DNA of 64,000 nucleotides from Caballeronia sp. SBC1 (GCF_011493005.1 NZ_CP049156.1:2976001-3040000), one strand, 5' to 3'; counted from the stretch's first letter, positions 43,799-53,204 are shown. Made by a program: numbers and translations. Notes: a model not told the origin generated them from the letters alone.

Positions 43799-43872
43799 GT
43801 GTTCTCCTTTGTCTTTTTGGGTGATCTGTCCTGCGGTTTTGCCTTTTGCCGGGCAAGCCCGCTGACCGGGTC

Positions 43873-44418
43873 TCAGCCCGGCCGCACGCGCGCAAGCGGT
43901 CTGCCACGCTCGGCCAGTGCGATCGCAACCAGTACCTCGTCCGGCTCCGGTGAGTCGGGCACCGACAGAGACACCGTGTCGAAATGGTCGAAGCTCCACA
44001 TATCGGCAATGCCGTGAGTGGGTATATCGAGACAGGCGCCCGCTGCGCCGCGTTTCGTCACCGACGGCATGATCGTGGTCGCACCGGGCAGGCATTCACG
44101 CACCGCCTTGCCCAGCCGCGGATGAAGCAGCGCCGCGCCACACTCCAGCGGCACGCCCGTACCCACCAGCGCCCCCTTCCCGTAGCCCTGGATGTCGGCG
44201 GGCGTGCAACCCAGGGCCTGCAGTGCGCGCCCGGTGAGGAGCGCTCCGAGTTCGGCGCCCGTCGCGTAAAGCGTGTCCAGTGCGCCATCAGTGCCCTCAT
44301 CTGCCATCTTCAGAACGGCAGCCGCGACAGCCTGGCGGTGCGGCGGCACGACCGGCACACCAAGTTCTGCACATCGCTCGACCAAGTGAACGACCACCCT
44401 CGTAACCTGTACGCTCAT
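43873..44418 (-). CDS. AA_synth (DUF1185) family protein
   Basis: 181 residues. Family features: ADEGTDGALDTLYATGAELG, GYGKGALVGTGVPLECGAAL, then GATTIMPSVTKRGAAGACLD. Members are called amino acid synthesis proteins in databases, with no proven reaction known to me, and often sit beside amidases and ABC transporters, as here. The start overlaps the amidase stop by 4 nt. Confidence 0.8.
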   Translation of the reverse strand: MSVQVTRVVVHLVERCAELGVPVVPPHRQAVAAAVLKMADEGTDGALDTLYATGAELGALLTGRALQALGCTPADIQGYGKGALVGTGVPLECGAALLHPRLGKAVRECLPGATTIMPSVTKRGAAGACLDIPTHGIADMWSFDHFDTVSLSVPDSPEPDEVLVAIALAERGRPLARVRPG

Positions 44419-45845
44419 GGTCGCGCCTCCATCCCGTCTGCCGGACGCTCAAGCGTTGCGCCTGGTGCCGGGAAAGCGCCCCTCGCTGACTCGTACGCCC
44501 GCGCTGCGCGCAGGACCAGGGCATCGCCGCCCCGTCGGCCGATGATCTGCACACTGGTTGGCAATCCTCCGGCAAAGCCACACGGCATACTCGCTGCGGG
44601 AAGCCCGGTCTGGTTGCACCACGCGGTCAGCGCAGGTGCCGTACGCAGACCGGCAGGCAGGCCCGGTACGGGCGGCGGACCACAGTGGAACGTCGGCGTG
44701 AGCAGCAGGTCGTAGCGCTGAAAGAAAGCCTCCATCGCAGCAGTGAGTGCATGACGCGCAAGCAGTGCGTCAGCGAACGTTGCGGTGTCCACCTGTTCAC
44801 CTGCATCGGCAAGCGCCTTCAGGTCGGGATCGAGCAGTGTCCGGTGCGCCGCCTCCATATGCCGGGCACGCTGCGCGAAGTACACCGACCACTGGACCGA
44901 ATGCATGCGCCCATCTCCGTAATAGTCCGCAAGCGGCGTCACGTCGCTTTCGACAACATGCGCCCCAAGCAACTCAAGCGCACTGGCTGCCTGCCTGACA
45001 CACACGTCGATGGCCGGCTCGATGCGCACGCCGGCGGGAGCCGCGCAGTACGCGATGCGAAGGCCCGCGACGCCATCGTCGAGCCTCGCGCAGTAGTTCG
45101 CCCAATAATCCGAACTGCCGGCAATGCCTGAATGCCGGTCGCTACCCTGGTGCGTCATCACACTGAGCATGAGTGCGGCATCGCGCACGTTGCGCGCGAT
45201 CGGCCCCAGCGTAGACAGCGCGGTCCATGACGCCGCTTTGCCGGCCGGTACAAGCGAGAACGTGGGCTTGAACCCGACCACACCGCTCCAGCACGCAGGA
45301 ATCCGGATTGACCCGCCCCCGTCGGTCGCGAGCGACAGCGGTCCCATACCGAGCGCAACCGCCACTGCGGATCCACCACTGCTGCCCCCAGGCGAAAGCC
45401 GTGTATCCCACGGATTGCGAGTGGCCCCCGTCAGAGGACAATCGGTGACGATCTTGTTGCCAAACTCCGAGGTCGTAGTCTTGCCAAACGGTATAGCGCC
45501 CGCGCGCCGCAACCTCGCCACGGCCGGCGCGTCCTCGCCTTCGCGTTGCGGCGATGAGGTCCATGAGCCGTGCCGCGTGGGAAAACCGGCTACCGCGACG
45601 AGATCCTTGACCGAGACGGGCACGCCATCGAGCGGACCGCGCGGCTCACCCTGCATCCACCTGCGCTCGGCGTTGCTAGCCGCTGACATCGCTCCTTCCT
45701 CGTCGATGGCGCAGAACGCATTGACGACGGAATCGAGCCTTGTGACCTGGTCCAGCACTGCGCACATGACCTCCACCGGCGAGAGTGTCCGCTGTCTGAA
45801 GCCGGCAACCAGCTGACTGGCACCGAGCATGACAATATCGTCCAT
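44415..45845 (-). CDS. Amidase (amidase signature family) 1
   Basis: 476 residues. The Ser-cisSer-Lys triad can be placed: Lys 80 (GVPVSVKD), cis-Ser 155 (SPGGSSGGS) and nucleophile Ser 179 (TDGGGSIRIP). It hydrolyses an amide to acid plus ammonia or amine; the substrate is unknown. It is closely similar to the second amidase at 51763, with the same residue numbering. It lies between the transporter genes and the AA_synth protein in one operon. Confidence 0.92.
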   Translation of the reverse strand: MDDIVMLGASQLVAGFRQRTLSPVEVMCAVLDQVTRLDSVVNAFCAIDEEGAMSAASNAERRWMQGEPRGPLDGVPVSVKDLVAVAGFPTRHGSWTSSPQREGEDAPAVARLRRAGAIPFGKTTTSEFGNKIVTDCPLTGATRNPWDTRLSPGGSSGGSAVAVALGMGPLSLATDGGGSIRIPACWSGVVGFKPTFSLVPAGKAASWTALSTLGPIARNVRDAALMLSVMTHQGSDRHSGIAGSSDYWANYCARLDDGVAGLRIAYCAAPAGVRIEPAIDVCVRQAASALELLGAHVVESDVTPLADYYGDGRMHSVQWSVYFAQRARHMEAAHRTLLDPDLKALADAGEQVDTATFADALLARHALTAAMEAFFQRYDLLLTPTFHCGPPPVPGLPAGLRTAPALTAWCNQTGLPAASMPCGFAGGLPTSVQIIGRRGGDALVLRAARAYESARGAFPAPGATLERPADGMEARP

Positions 45846-45898
45846 TATGTAATCCTAATTTTTTGATGCATAAACCGCCTCACGCAGGAGGCCCCCTT

Positions 45899-47077
45899 CT
45901 ATCCTTCGCAGACTGGCGTGACCGGGTCGGTGGAATCGAGGATCGAAAAACTGTTGTCGGCGCGTGCCTGACCGATTCGTGTCTGGCAGAGCACGTGGCC
46001 ACCATCGTGGCTCACCCCGGTCCTGCCACGCGGCAGTGCGACGGAGACAGCAGGCAGCGCGGCCTTGACGCGCTCGGCGTCGACACTCCCCGCCGACCTG
46101 ACGGCCTCGGCGAATAGACGAATCCCCGCATAAGTGTTCTCACCGTGCGGCAACACGACGGCATAACTTCCCAGCCGAGGATCACGGGCATCGGCATAAT
46201 GCGCGGTATAGCGTGTGAGGAACGCCTGGTTTTCCGGATTGTCGATGCTCATGAAGTAAGACGACACGCCGATCGTGCCGGTCGACGCGCCCGTGGTCGC
46301 AATCGAGAGGGATTCGTGCGCAATGTCCGTCACGAGCAGCGGTTTCATCGCGAATGACCGGTACTGCTTCACGAACGTCACCGGGTCATCGCCGATGCTG
46401 TGCCACACGACCTGCGCGTTCAAGCTCGCGACGCGCTGCAGGACCGCACCATAGTCGCGCGTGCCGAAGGGCAGCCAGTAGACCTCCAGGAATTTCCCGC
46501 CGTGACGCGTCACCGCTGCCTGCAACTGCGGGATCAGCATTTTCCTGTTGCTGCCGATATCGGACACGACCGCGCAGACCGAACGTCCTTCGTCACGCAT
46601 GAGCCGCGCAATCAGCGGCTCAATCCGCTGGCTTGCGGCAAGGCCCGTCGTGAGCAGTCGCGGGTCACATCGTCCCTCGTCGAAATTCGGATAGACGACC
46701 AGCTTTCGCGCGGCTCTTGCCGCCTGGAGAGCGGCTTCGCGCTCCGACGGAAGCACCATGCCCGTGATCATCGCGACGTCGTCATGCATGAAGAGCTGCC
46801 GCGCCTTCTCGAGTGTGACCGCGGTAGACATCTGGGTGTCCTCGACGCTCAGTTGCAAGGGGCGCCCAAGCAGTCCACCCGCGGCGTTGATCTCGTCCAC
46901 TGCAAGTGCGGCGCAGTTACGGTTGGTCTGCCCCACACGCGTCAGGGGACCGCTGAGCGGTGCGAGCACGCCGATCTTCAGCGGCTCAGCCGAGCGCGCG
47001 AACGGGGAGAGGGTCGATGCAGCGAGGAACTCGGCCGCACCAAGCAGCACGGTTCGGGAAAAGTCACGACGGTTCAT
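45899..47077 (-). CDS. ABC transporter substrate-binding protein (amide/urea/branched-chain type)
   Basis: 392 residues. The N-terminus MNRRDFSRTVLLGAAEFLAA carries a twin-Arg motif, suggesting Tat export. The mature part begins LKIGVLAPLSGPLTRVGQTN, with LAVDEINAAGGLLGRPLQL, the periplasmic-binding fold of the LivJ/UrtA/AmiC group. YPNFDEGRCDPRLL resembles the urea/amide-binding branch more than the leucine branch. Next to four transporter genes. Confidence 0.88.
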   Translation of the reverse strand: MNRRDFSRTVLLGAAEFLAASTLSPFARSAEPLKIGVLAPLSGPLTRVGQTNRNCAALAVDEINAAGGLLGRPLQLSVEDTQMSTAVTLEKARQLFMHDDVAMITGMVLPSEREAALQAARAARKLVVYPNFDEGRCDPRLLTTGLAASQRIEPLIARLMRDEGRSVCAVVSDIGSNRKMLIPQLQAAVTRHGGKFLEVYWLPFGTRDYGAVLQRVASLNAQVVWHSIGDDPVTFVKQYRSFAMKPLLVTDIAHESLSIATTGASTGTIGVSSYFMSIDNPENQAFLTRYTAHYADARDPRLGSYAVVLPHGENTYAGIRLFAEAVRSAGSVDAERVKAALPAVSVALPRGRTGVSHDGGHVLCQTRIGQARADNSFSILDSTDPVTPVCEG

Positions 47078-47096
47078 GTTTTTTTCTCACTCGATT

Positions 47097-47840
47097 TCAC
47101 TGAATGTTTTCAAGATGAAATTCCGGCGCGTTGTCCGCCGCCGGGGAAAGATAGCGTGCGAGTGGGTGTTCGCCCGTATCGCCGGATCGCGGCTCAACGA
47201 TGCCGGCATGCACGAGCCGGCCGTTGCTCAGCACGATGCAACGCCGAGCACTCTGCAGGACAAGGTCGAGGTTCTGCTCGACGAGGAGCACGGCGAGATT
47301 TGAGCGGCGGCAGAGTTCGGGAATCACCTCGCCGATACGCTCCACCAGATTGGGCTGCACACCGTCGGATGGCTCATCCAGCAGGAGCAGTTTCGGGCGA
47401 CCACACAGCGCGCGCGCGATGGCGAGAACCTGCTGCTCGCCACCCGAGAGCGTGCCACCCTGCTGTGACAGGCGCGTCTTGAGCACCGGGAAGTAATCGA
47501 AGACATCCTCGAGGATGCCCGCACCACCGGCGGCCTGCGTGCCCATGAGGAGGTTCTCGCGCACGGTCAGTTTCGGAAAGATCCAGCGTCCCTGCGGCAC
47601 AAGTCCGATGCCCCGGCGTGCAATCTCGTGCGTGCGCAGGCCCGTGACCGGCTGCCCAAGGAAAGAGACCTCCCCGCTCACGCGCGGCAGCAACCCCATG
47701 ATCGCCTTCACCAGTGTGGTCTTGCCGGCACCGTTGCAGCCGAGCACACCGACCACCTCGTTCTGCAGCACGTCCAGCGTGAGGTTGTAAACCACATCCA
47801 CATCGCCGTATCCGGCGCACAGGTTTTCAATGCGCAGCAT
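47097..47840 (-). CDS. ABC transporter ATPase (LivF/UrtE type)
   Basis: 247 residues from ATG 47840. Walker A GCNGAGKTTLVKA, signature GGTLSGGEQQVLAIARAL and Walker B PKLLLLDEPSDGVQP are intact. The start overlaps the second ATPase by 14 nt. Confidence 0.92.
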   Translation of the reverse strand: MLRIENLCAGYGDVDVVYNLTLDVLQNEVVGVLGCNGAGKTTLVKAIMGLLPRVSGEVSFLGQPVTGLRTHEIARRGIGLVPQGRWIFPKLTVRENLLMGTQAAGGAGILEDVFDYFPVLKTRLSQQGGTLSGGEQQVLAIARALCGRPKLLLLDEPSDGVQPNLVERIGEVIPELCRRSNLAVLLVEQNLDLVLQSARRCIVLSNGRLVHAGIVEPRSGDTGEHPLARYLSPAADNAPEFHLENIQ

Positions 47841-48561
47841 GTGTCGCCCCCCGCCCCAGATAGATGCGGCGGATCTCCTCGTCGTCCGCGATCTCCGCAT
47901 ACGATCCCCGTCGAACGACCTCTCCCCGGTGCATGACCCACGTCTCACATGCGAGCGACTGCACGAAACCAAGGTCGTGTTCGATGGCGAGTACCGCACA
48001 TCGCTCGCGCAACCGGTGAATAAGGCCCACCAGCCGCTGCGCGTCCTTCGCGGACAGACCGGCTGCAGGTTCGTCGAGCAGCAGCAAGGCGGGCTGGCAC
48101 ATGATGGCCATGCCTATTTCGAGCCACTGCCGCTCGCCGTGCGGCAGATGCGAGGCGAGCTCGCGCGCCTGCCCGGACAGACCCACCTCCTCCAGCACCG
48201 CATCGGGATCGGGCATCGGCGAAGCCCGGTAAGCCGCAACCCCGAGACCGGCTACCACCAGGTTGTCGCGCACTGTCATCGTGAGGAAGGTGTTGGTGCC
48301 CTGGAACTTGCGCACCACGCCGCGCCTGCAAAACGCGTGCATCGGGCGGCCTGTCATCCGCTCGCCGTCGAGATACAGTTCGCCCGCACCTGAAGCAATC
48401 GCGCCTGAGAGCAGACCAACGAGCGTGCTCTTGCCGGCCCCGTTCGGACCGATCACACACAGCAGGTCGCGCGGCCCGATTGCAATGTCTACACCCGCCA
48501 CGGCGTTGATTCCACCGAACGCGCGCGACAGTCCGCTGCCCTGGAGAAAGTGGGCGTCCAT
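47827..48561 (-). CDS. ABC transporter ATPase (LivG/UrtD type)
   Basis: 244 residues from ATG 48561. Walker A GPNGAGKSTLVGLL, signature LPHGERQWLEIGMAIM and Walker B PALLLLDEPAAGLSA. The segment HGERQWLEIGMA is typical of the UrtD branch. The start overlaps the permease stop by one base. Confidence 0.92.
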   Translation of the reverse strand: MDAHFLQGSGLSRAFGGINAVAGVDIAIGPRDLLCVIGPNGAGKSTLVGLLSGAIASGAGELYLDGERMTGRPMHAFCRRGVVRKFQGTNTFLTMTVRDNLVVAGLGVAAYRASPMPDPDAVLEEVGLSGQARELASHLPHGERQWLEIGMAIMCQPALLLLDEPAAGLSAKDAQRLVGLIHRLRERCAVLAIEHDLGFVQSLACETWVMHRGEVVRRGSYAEIADDEEIRRIYLGRGATHAAH

Positions 48562-49634
48562 TACCGTTCCTCCTGTGCGCGGCTCGTGTGGTGAAGCAGC
48601 GGCCTGTTCACTTTCGCTCTCAGGATGCGGCGTATGGCCGCCGCGAGACCACTGACACGCAGGCCGTTCGGCATGAAGAGCACGCAGGCGAGAAACAGGC
48701 CACCGAGGATCAGTGGCCAACCGTCCGTGCTGTAGCTAGCGATGGTCTGCTTAAGGAGCGTCAGAACGACCGCCGCGATGACAGGGCCACCCGTTCTGCC
48801 CCGCCCGCCGATGGCCACCCAGAGAATGACCTCGGTCGCCAGCAGCGGCGAGAAGACGTCGGGCGCCACCACGCCCGAGCAGGACGCCATCAGGCCCCCG
48901 GCGATAGCCGCCAGCACTGCTGACACGACGAAAACACACAGCAGATGAAACGAGGTGTGATACCCGCATGCCTTCGCCCGCCATTCATTGGTTGCGATCG
49001 CATCGAGCACTTTGCCGTAGTGGCTGCGGCACACGACCCACGTTAGGGCTATCGCTCCGAGGAGCACCACGGCCACGGCGTACCAGGACGCGCGGGGACC
49101 ACCCAGATCAAATGCGTGACCGCTCACGCCCACCGACAGTCCGGGGATGCCGAGGATTCCCGTGTCTCCTCCCGTGATCGACTGCCAGCTGACGGCGAGC
49201 TGCTGCGCGACGATCAGCACTGCCAAGCTGATGATCGCAAAGAAGTGAAGCCTTACGCCCGCAAAGAGCAGGAAATAACCCACCACTGCGGCGACAGCCG
49301 CAGCGCAGAGCACCCCCGCAGCGAGCCCTGTCACGGGTGCCTGTCCAAACTGTACGGTCGCCACGGCAAATCCATACGCGCCGAGACCGAGAAACGTGGT
49401 GTGCCCGAGCGTAAGCACCCCGGCGCGGCCCCAGAGCAGGTCATAACTCAACGCGAGAATCCCCATGACCAGGGCATCACGCACGGTCGAGAGCAGCCAG
49501 GGGCCGACGAACAACGGCAGGATTGCCGCCGCTATCACTGCCGCACCCCACATCAGCAGGGGCGGAGCATCCTTGGGACCGAGAGCCGGCTGTGCGAGCC
49601 ACAGACGCAGGCCGGCTGCGTGTTTTTCAGACAT
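48561..49634 (-). CDS. ABC transporter permease (LivM/UrtC type)
   Basis: 357 residues with about nine membrane segments. Family motif YDLLWGRAGVLTLGHTTFLG, and the C-terminal ILWVAIGGRGRTGGPVIAAV are typical. Pairs with the LivH-type permease upstream. Confidence 0.9.
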   Translation of the reverse strand: MSEKHAAGLRLWLAQPALGPKDAPPLLMWGAAVIAAAILPLFVGPWLLSTVRDALVMGILALSYDLLWGRAGVLTLGHTTFLGLGAYGFAVATVQFGQAPVTGLAAGVLCAAAVAAVVGYFLLFAGVRLHFFAIISLAVLIVAQQLAVSWQSITGGDTGILGIPGLSVGVSGHAFDLGGPRASWYAVAVVLLGAIALTWVVCRSHYGKVLDAIATNEWRAKACGYHTSFHLLCVFVVSAVLAAIAGGLMASCSGVVAPDVFSPLLATEVILWVAIGGRGRTGGPVIAAVVLTLLKQTIASYSTDGWPLILGGLFLACVLFMPNGLRVSGLAAAIRRILRAKVNRPLLHHTSRAQEER

Positions 49635-49639
49635 ACGTT

Positions 49640-50521
49640 TTATCCTTTACCGAGAAGATGATGGGCCGCGCTGAATCCCGGAATCAGGCCCTGCGGCCTG
49701 AACCGGATCACCACGATGGAGAGGACCAGCACCACCGCCGATGCGAGCGAGGGGTCGACGCGATAACCCAGCAGCGTCTCGGCCGTGCCGATGACTGCAC
49801 TGCCCAGGATGCTGCCCGCAATCGAGCCGATGCCGCCCAGCACAATGACGAAGAAAGCCTTGGCGAGATACGAGACGCCCAGATGCGATTCCACCGAAAC
49901 CATGGGCGCAACGAGCACACCAGCGAGTGAGGCAAGCGCCGCGCCGCCACAGAACGCAATGCGATTCAGGCGCCGGGTGTCGATGCCGGTGGCCTCGGCC
50001 ATCGCCGGGTGCTGGATCACGGCACGCAACTGCATACCAAAGCGCGTGCGGGCGAAAAGCAGCCAGCACCCTGCCGTGACGATGAGCGCGACAGCGATCA
50101 CGAAGATCCGGTAGGCTGGATAGTTCCCCCCGGGGACCGGAACCGCTGCGTCGAACGGCGCGTACACCAGCATCGGCTGCGTGCCGAAGATGAGTTCCAG
50201 TGCCTTCTGCAGGATCAGGCTGACCGCGTAGGTCGCGAGAAGGGTATCCAGTGGCCGGTCGTAGAGAAACCGGATGATGAAACGCTCGAGGCACCATCCG
50301 AGGAGTGCCCCGGTTAAGGGTGCCGCCAGCAATGCCACCCAAAACGCCTCCTTCCCGGCAACCGCCTGCACGACAGCCAGTGTGTAAGCGCCGATCGTGA
50401 CCCACTCGGCATGTGCAAGGTTCACGATGTCCATCATGCCGAACACGATGGCAAGCCCAAGCGCCACCAGAGCCAGAATGCTCACGTAACCGAGAATGTT
50501 CAGAATCGTCGTCATTGGCAT
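49640..50521 (-). CDS. ABC transporter permease (LivH/UrtB type)
   Basis: 293 residues, eight or so membrane helices. GYVSILALVALGLAIVFGMM, DIVNLAHAEWVTIGAYT and VIVLGGIGSIAGSILGSAVI are family motifs. It is the first gene of the leftward operon that runs through the two ATPases, binding protein, amidase, AA_synth and porin. ATG at 50521 or 50515. The operon faces away from the XRE regulators. Confidence 0.9.
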   Translation of the reverse strand: MPMTTILNILGYVSILALVALGLAIVFGMMDIVNLAHAEWVTIGAYTLAVVQAVAGKEAFWVALLAAPLTGALLGWCLERFIIRFLYDRPLDTLLATYAVSLILQKALELIFGTQPMLVYAPFDAAVPVPGGNYPAYRIFVIAVALIVTAGCWLLFARTRFGMQLRAVIQHPAMAEATGIDTRRLNRIAFCGGAALASLAGVLVAPMVSVESHLGVSYLAKAFFVIVLGGIGSIAGSILGSAVIGTAETLLGYRVDPSLASAVVLVLSIVVIRFRPQGLIPGFSAAHHLLGKG

Positions 50522-50636
50522 AGGTCCAGGTCTTCATATCTGCGGGGCGTCGGCCCCATCCGTGTAACTGGCAAACGAACGGCTTTTCAGTCCGGACACG
50601 CTGTCCGTCATCACCCAAAGAATTCCTTAGGATCAT

Positions 50637-50655
50637 TACTAAGATATTCTTAGTA
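50637..50655. promoter_or_regulatory. Palindromic operator 1 (TACTAAG-N5-CTTAGTA)
   Basis: A perfect 7-bp inverted repeat with a 5-base spacer between the transporter operon and the first XRE copy. The same pattern occurs twice more around the intact XRE gene, which points to the XRE protein as the ligand. A second half-site (CCTTAG) lies just upstream at 50625. Confidence 0.6.
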
Positions 50656-50687
50656 TAGACGACGAGAAATTCCCAGAAACTCCGAGG

Positions 50688-51037
50688 ATGCAGAGTAATC
50701 AAGCGACATCCTCCGTTTTTGCCAGACGCCTGGGTCAGGCCCGTTTAAGCTCGGGCCTGACCCAGGAGCAGCTCGGCATCCATGCCGGCATCAACGAATT
50801 TTCAGTCAGTGCCCGCATCAACCAGTACGAGAGAGGCAAGCACATGCCCCTATCATAGTGAGGCAGCGTCTGGCCAGGGCGCTGCACGTCCAGACGTCTT
50901 TTCTCTACGAGGAGGACGATCTGCTTGCAGCCCTTCTTGCAGTTGCGGCCCGACTCACACGGGGAAAGAAGAAAATCATCCTCGCGAATGCCGAGGCGCT
51001 GACACAACCATCTTCCATAATCCGAAAAGCAAAGTAA
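50688..51037 (+). pseudogene. XRE-family regulator, frameshifted copy
   Basis: Begins FARRLGQARLSSGLTQEQLG and INQYERGKHMP, then a frame change (near 50860) gives a stop; the other frame continues RQRLARALHVQTSFLYEEDD. It is a clear paralogue of the intact gene next door (similar HTH and FLYEEDDLLA tail). A one-base change has inactivated it. Confidence 0.8.
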
Positions 51038-51051
51038 CGTTTAATCTCCTG

Positions 51052-51068
51052 ACTAAGATTTACTTAGT
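51052..51068. promoter_or_regulatory. Palindromic operator 2 (ACTAAG-N5-CTTAGT)
   Basis: A perfect 6-bp inverted repeat, 5-base spacer, 34 bases before the intact XRE start. Matches operators 1 and 3 in half-site and spacing, so it probably mediates autoregulation. Confidence 0.6.
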
Positions 51069-51101
51069 AAAATCCCTGAGCGAATCCGGGAAACTCACCG
51101 G

Positions 51102-51431
51102 ATGCCGCACGATACACCCACCCCTGATGCAGTTTTCCCCAGACGCCTGAAACAGGCGCGGCTGCGCTCGGGCCTCACCCAGGAGCAGCTTGGCATCCAT
51201 GCAGGCATTGACGAGTTCTCCGCCAGTACCCGCGTGAACCAGTACGAAAAGGGCAAGCACACCCCTGCCATACAGACGGGTCAGCGCCTGGCGCGCGCAC
51301 TCCTTGTCCCCACCGGTTTCCTCTACGAGGAGGACGACCTGCTCGCGAACCTGCTGGCAATCGCGGGCAGACTCAGCAAGGAAAAGAAAAAGGCTCTCCT
51401 CGACAGTGCAGAAAAGCTTGCGCAGGAATAG
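51102..51431 (+). CDS. XRE-family HTH regulator
   Basis: 109 residues. HTH: RLKQARLRSGLTQEQLGIHA, then RVNQYEKGKHTPAIQTGQRL. A short C-terminal FLYEEDDLLANLLAIAGRLS helix probably dimerises. It sits between the divergent transporter operon and amidase 2, flanked by three similar palindromes. Its role is likely control of one or both of those, plus itself. Confidence 0.85.
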   Translation: MPHDTPTPDAVFPRRLKQARLRSGLTQEQLGIHAGIDEFSASTRVNQYEKGKHTPAIQTGQRLARALLVPTGFLYEEDDLLANLLAIAGRLSKEKKKALLDSAEKLAQE

Positions 51432-51448
51432 ACTAAGAATTCCTGAGT
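51432..51448. promoter_or_regulatory. Palindromic operator 3 (ACTAAG-N5-CTGAGT)
   Basis: A one-mismatch copy of the operator pattern directly after the XRE stop codon, upstream of the amidase 2 promoter region. Confidence 0.5.
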
Positions 51449-51762
51449 CTCGGGTCAACGCTCACTGCGCCATGGCTGCGCCACTGCCTCGATCGCAACA
51501 CCGACCTTGATTGAACGACCATCCGGGCGAAATTCTTCGTGACGCCGCAACACGATGTCCGTCGAACTCCCGTCCCGAGACTAACGCTTCGTCGGTATCG
51601 CGCTTTGTCACAATTTATGAGCATTAAATTTACGTCCTGAAAACGAGCGTGTCAACGTCGTGGAATTGCTCGTTTACCCTAATTATTTGCCATATATTGA
51701 ATCCTTGACTTAGGTGAACGCCTCACCTATTTTCTATTTATGATTATTAAATAGGAAAGGAC
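51449..51762. other. Upstream region of amidase 2
   Basis: About 310 bases without a gene. The 3' half is AT-rich and holds the promoter and palindrome at 51705-51733. Nothing else stands out. Confidence 0.5.
51705..51733 (+). promoter_or_regulatory. Promoter of amidase 2 with an operator in the spacer
   Basis: -35 TTGACT (51705-51710), 17-base spacer, -10 TATTTT (51728-51733). The spacer is filled by a perfect inverted repeat TAGGTGA-N5-TCACCTA (51711-51729). A protein bound there would block RNA polymerase. The half-site differs from the CTAAG operators, so a second regulator, possibly the downstream GntR protein, may use it. Confidence 0.6.
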
Positions 51763-53187
51763 ATGAGCAGTGACATGTGTGATCTGACAGTGCAGGAGCT
51801 CCATGCGCTTTATGTGCGGGGTGGCACCTCGCCAGTGGAAGTAATGAACGCCGTGCTTCACCGCGTTGAGCGGCTCGACCCCACAGTGAATGCCTTCTGC
51901 CGGATAGCCGAGGATGCACTCGACATGGCGCGGGCGTCCGAGACACGATGGCATCGCAAACGGCCCCTCGGCCCCCTCGACGGCGTGCCCGTCAGCATCA
52001 AGGACAACGTCGCCGTCTCGGGCCTCGCCACGCGATACGGCTCGCGCATTACGGACGAAGTACCGGCGTCCCATGACAGTCCGTGCGTGGCGAGACTTCG
52101 CGAGTCAGGAGCGATCTGCTTTGCCAAGACCACCCTGCCCGATTTTGCCCACAAGATCGTCACCGACAGTCCGCTCACGGGCGTGACCCGCAATCCCTGG
52201 GATATGGAGCGCACGCCAGGCGGCAGCAGCGGCGGTGCCGCCGCCGCCGTCTCGCTCGGCATGGGCCCAGCGGCGATCGGCACCGACGGTGGCGGGTCCA
52301 TCCGGATTCCCGCCGCTTTCACCGGCACGTTCGGCTTCAAGCCAAGCTTCGGACGCGTCCCGCATGCCCCGCGCGGTCCGTTTGGCCTGTTGAGTCATAT
52401 CGGCCCCATGACCCGATGCGTGGCAGATGCCGCGCGGATCCTGACCGCGATCAGCCGGCCTGACAGCCGAGACTGGTACGCGTTGCCATTCGACGCCAGC
52501 GACTACGAACTGGGTCTGAGGTGCAAGCCGGCGCCCGGTGGCATCCGTATTGCCTATAGTCCGTCCCTTGGTCTACCTGTCACATCCGAAGCCGATATCC
52601 ACGACGCGGTCATGCGTGCAGCCGATACCTTCCGCCAGTTAGGTGCACGAGTCCAGCCGGACGACCCGCCTGGTATCGATCGCTGCAATGCAATCCACGC
52701 GACCCTGTGGCCGGCATGCTGCCGCCAGCTCACCGAAGGCATGGCCAACGACGGTGCTGCACTCGATCCGTCATTGCGCGCCTACTCCGACACGGGCGCC
52801 GGAATATCACGCCAAGCGCTACTCGGCGCGCTGATCGAAAGGGGCGAACTCGGGGCCAGCGTCAACGCATTCTTCGAACGATACGATCTCGTCATCTGTC
52901 CGGTTTATCCGCGTGTGGCCATGCGACTCGCCGAACTCCAGACCAGCGACGAACTGTTCCCGCACTTCACCGCATGGTGCAATCAGCTCGGGCTTCCCGC
53001 TGCCAGCCTCTACGCCGGCACAAACTCCGAAGGCCTACCTCTCGGGATACAGATCGTCGGCGGCCGTCACGCGGATGCACTCGTTCTCTGGGCAAGCCAC
53101 ATCCTCGAACTCGCCTTTGGAAAGGCTCCCCTAGCCGAGCTGGCACGTACGCTTTCCTCATCCGTTGCCGGCCGCAAAACGCACTGA
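51763..53187 (+). CDS. Amidase (amidase signature family) 2
   Basis: 474 residues from ATG 51763, preceded by GGAAAGGA. Triad Lys 80 (GVPVSIKD), cis-Ser 155 (TPGGSSGGA) and Ser 179 (TDGGGSIRIP), numbered exactly as in amidase 1. The two enzymes share long blocks, for example KIVTDSPLTGVTRNPWD here and KIVTDCPLTGATRNPWD in the other, so they are recent paralogues on opposite sides of the regulators. Its substrate is probably related to what the transporter takes up. Confidence 0.92.
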   Translation: MSSDMCDLTVQELHALYVRGGTSPVEVMNAVLHRVERLDPTVNAFCRIAEDALDMARASETRWHRKRPLGPLDGVPVSIKDNVAVSGLATRYGSRITDEVPASHDSPCVARLRESGAICFAKTTLPDFAHKIVTDSPLTGVTRNPWDMERTPGGSSGGAAAAVSLGMGPAAIGTDGGGSIRIPAAFTGTFGFKPSFGRVPHAPRGPFGLLSHIGPMTRCVADAARILTAISRPDSRDWYALPFDASDYELGLRCKPAPGGIRIAYSPSLGLPVTSEADIHDAVMRAADTFRQLGARVQPDDPPGIDRCNAIHATLWPACCRQLTEGMANDGAALDPSLRAYSDTGAGISRQALLGALIERGELGASVNAFFERYDLVICPVYPRVAMRLAELQTSDELFPHFTAWCNQLGLPAASLYAGTNSEGLPLGIQIVGGRHADALVLWASHILELAFGKAPLAELARTLSSSVAGRKTH

Positions 53188-53204
53188 GACCTTGCGTCTG
53201 ACGG

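Noticed and set aside
46400..47482. Plus-strand ORF opposite the substrate-binding protein
   Set aside because: Shadow frame; the minus strand encodes a full binding protein and ATPase.
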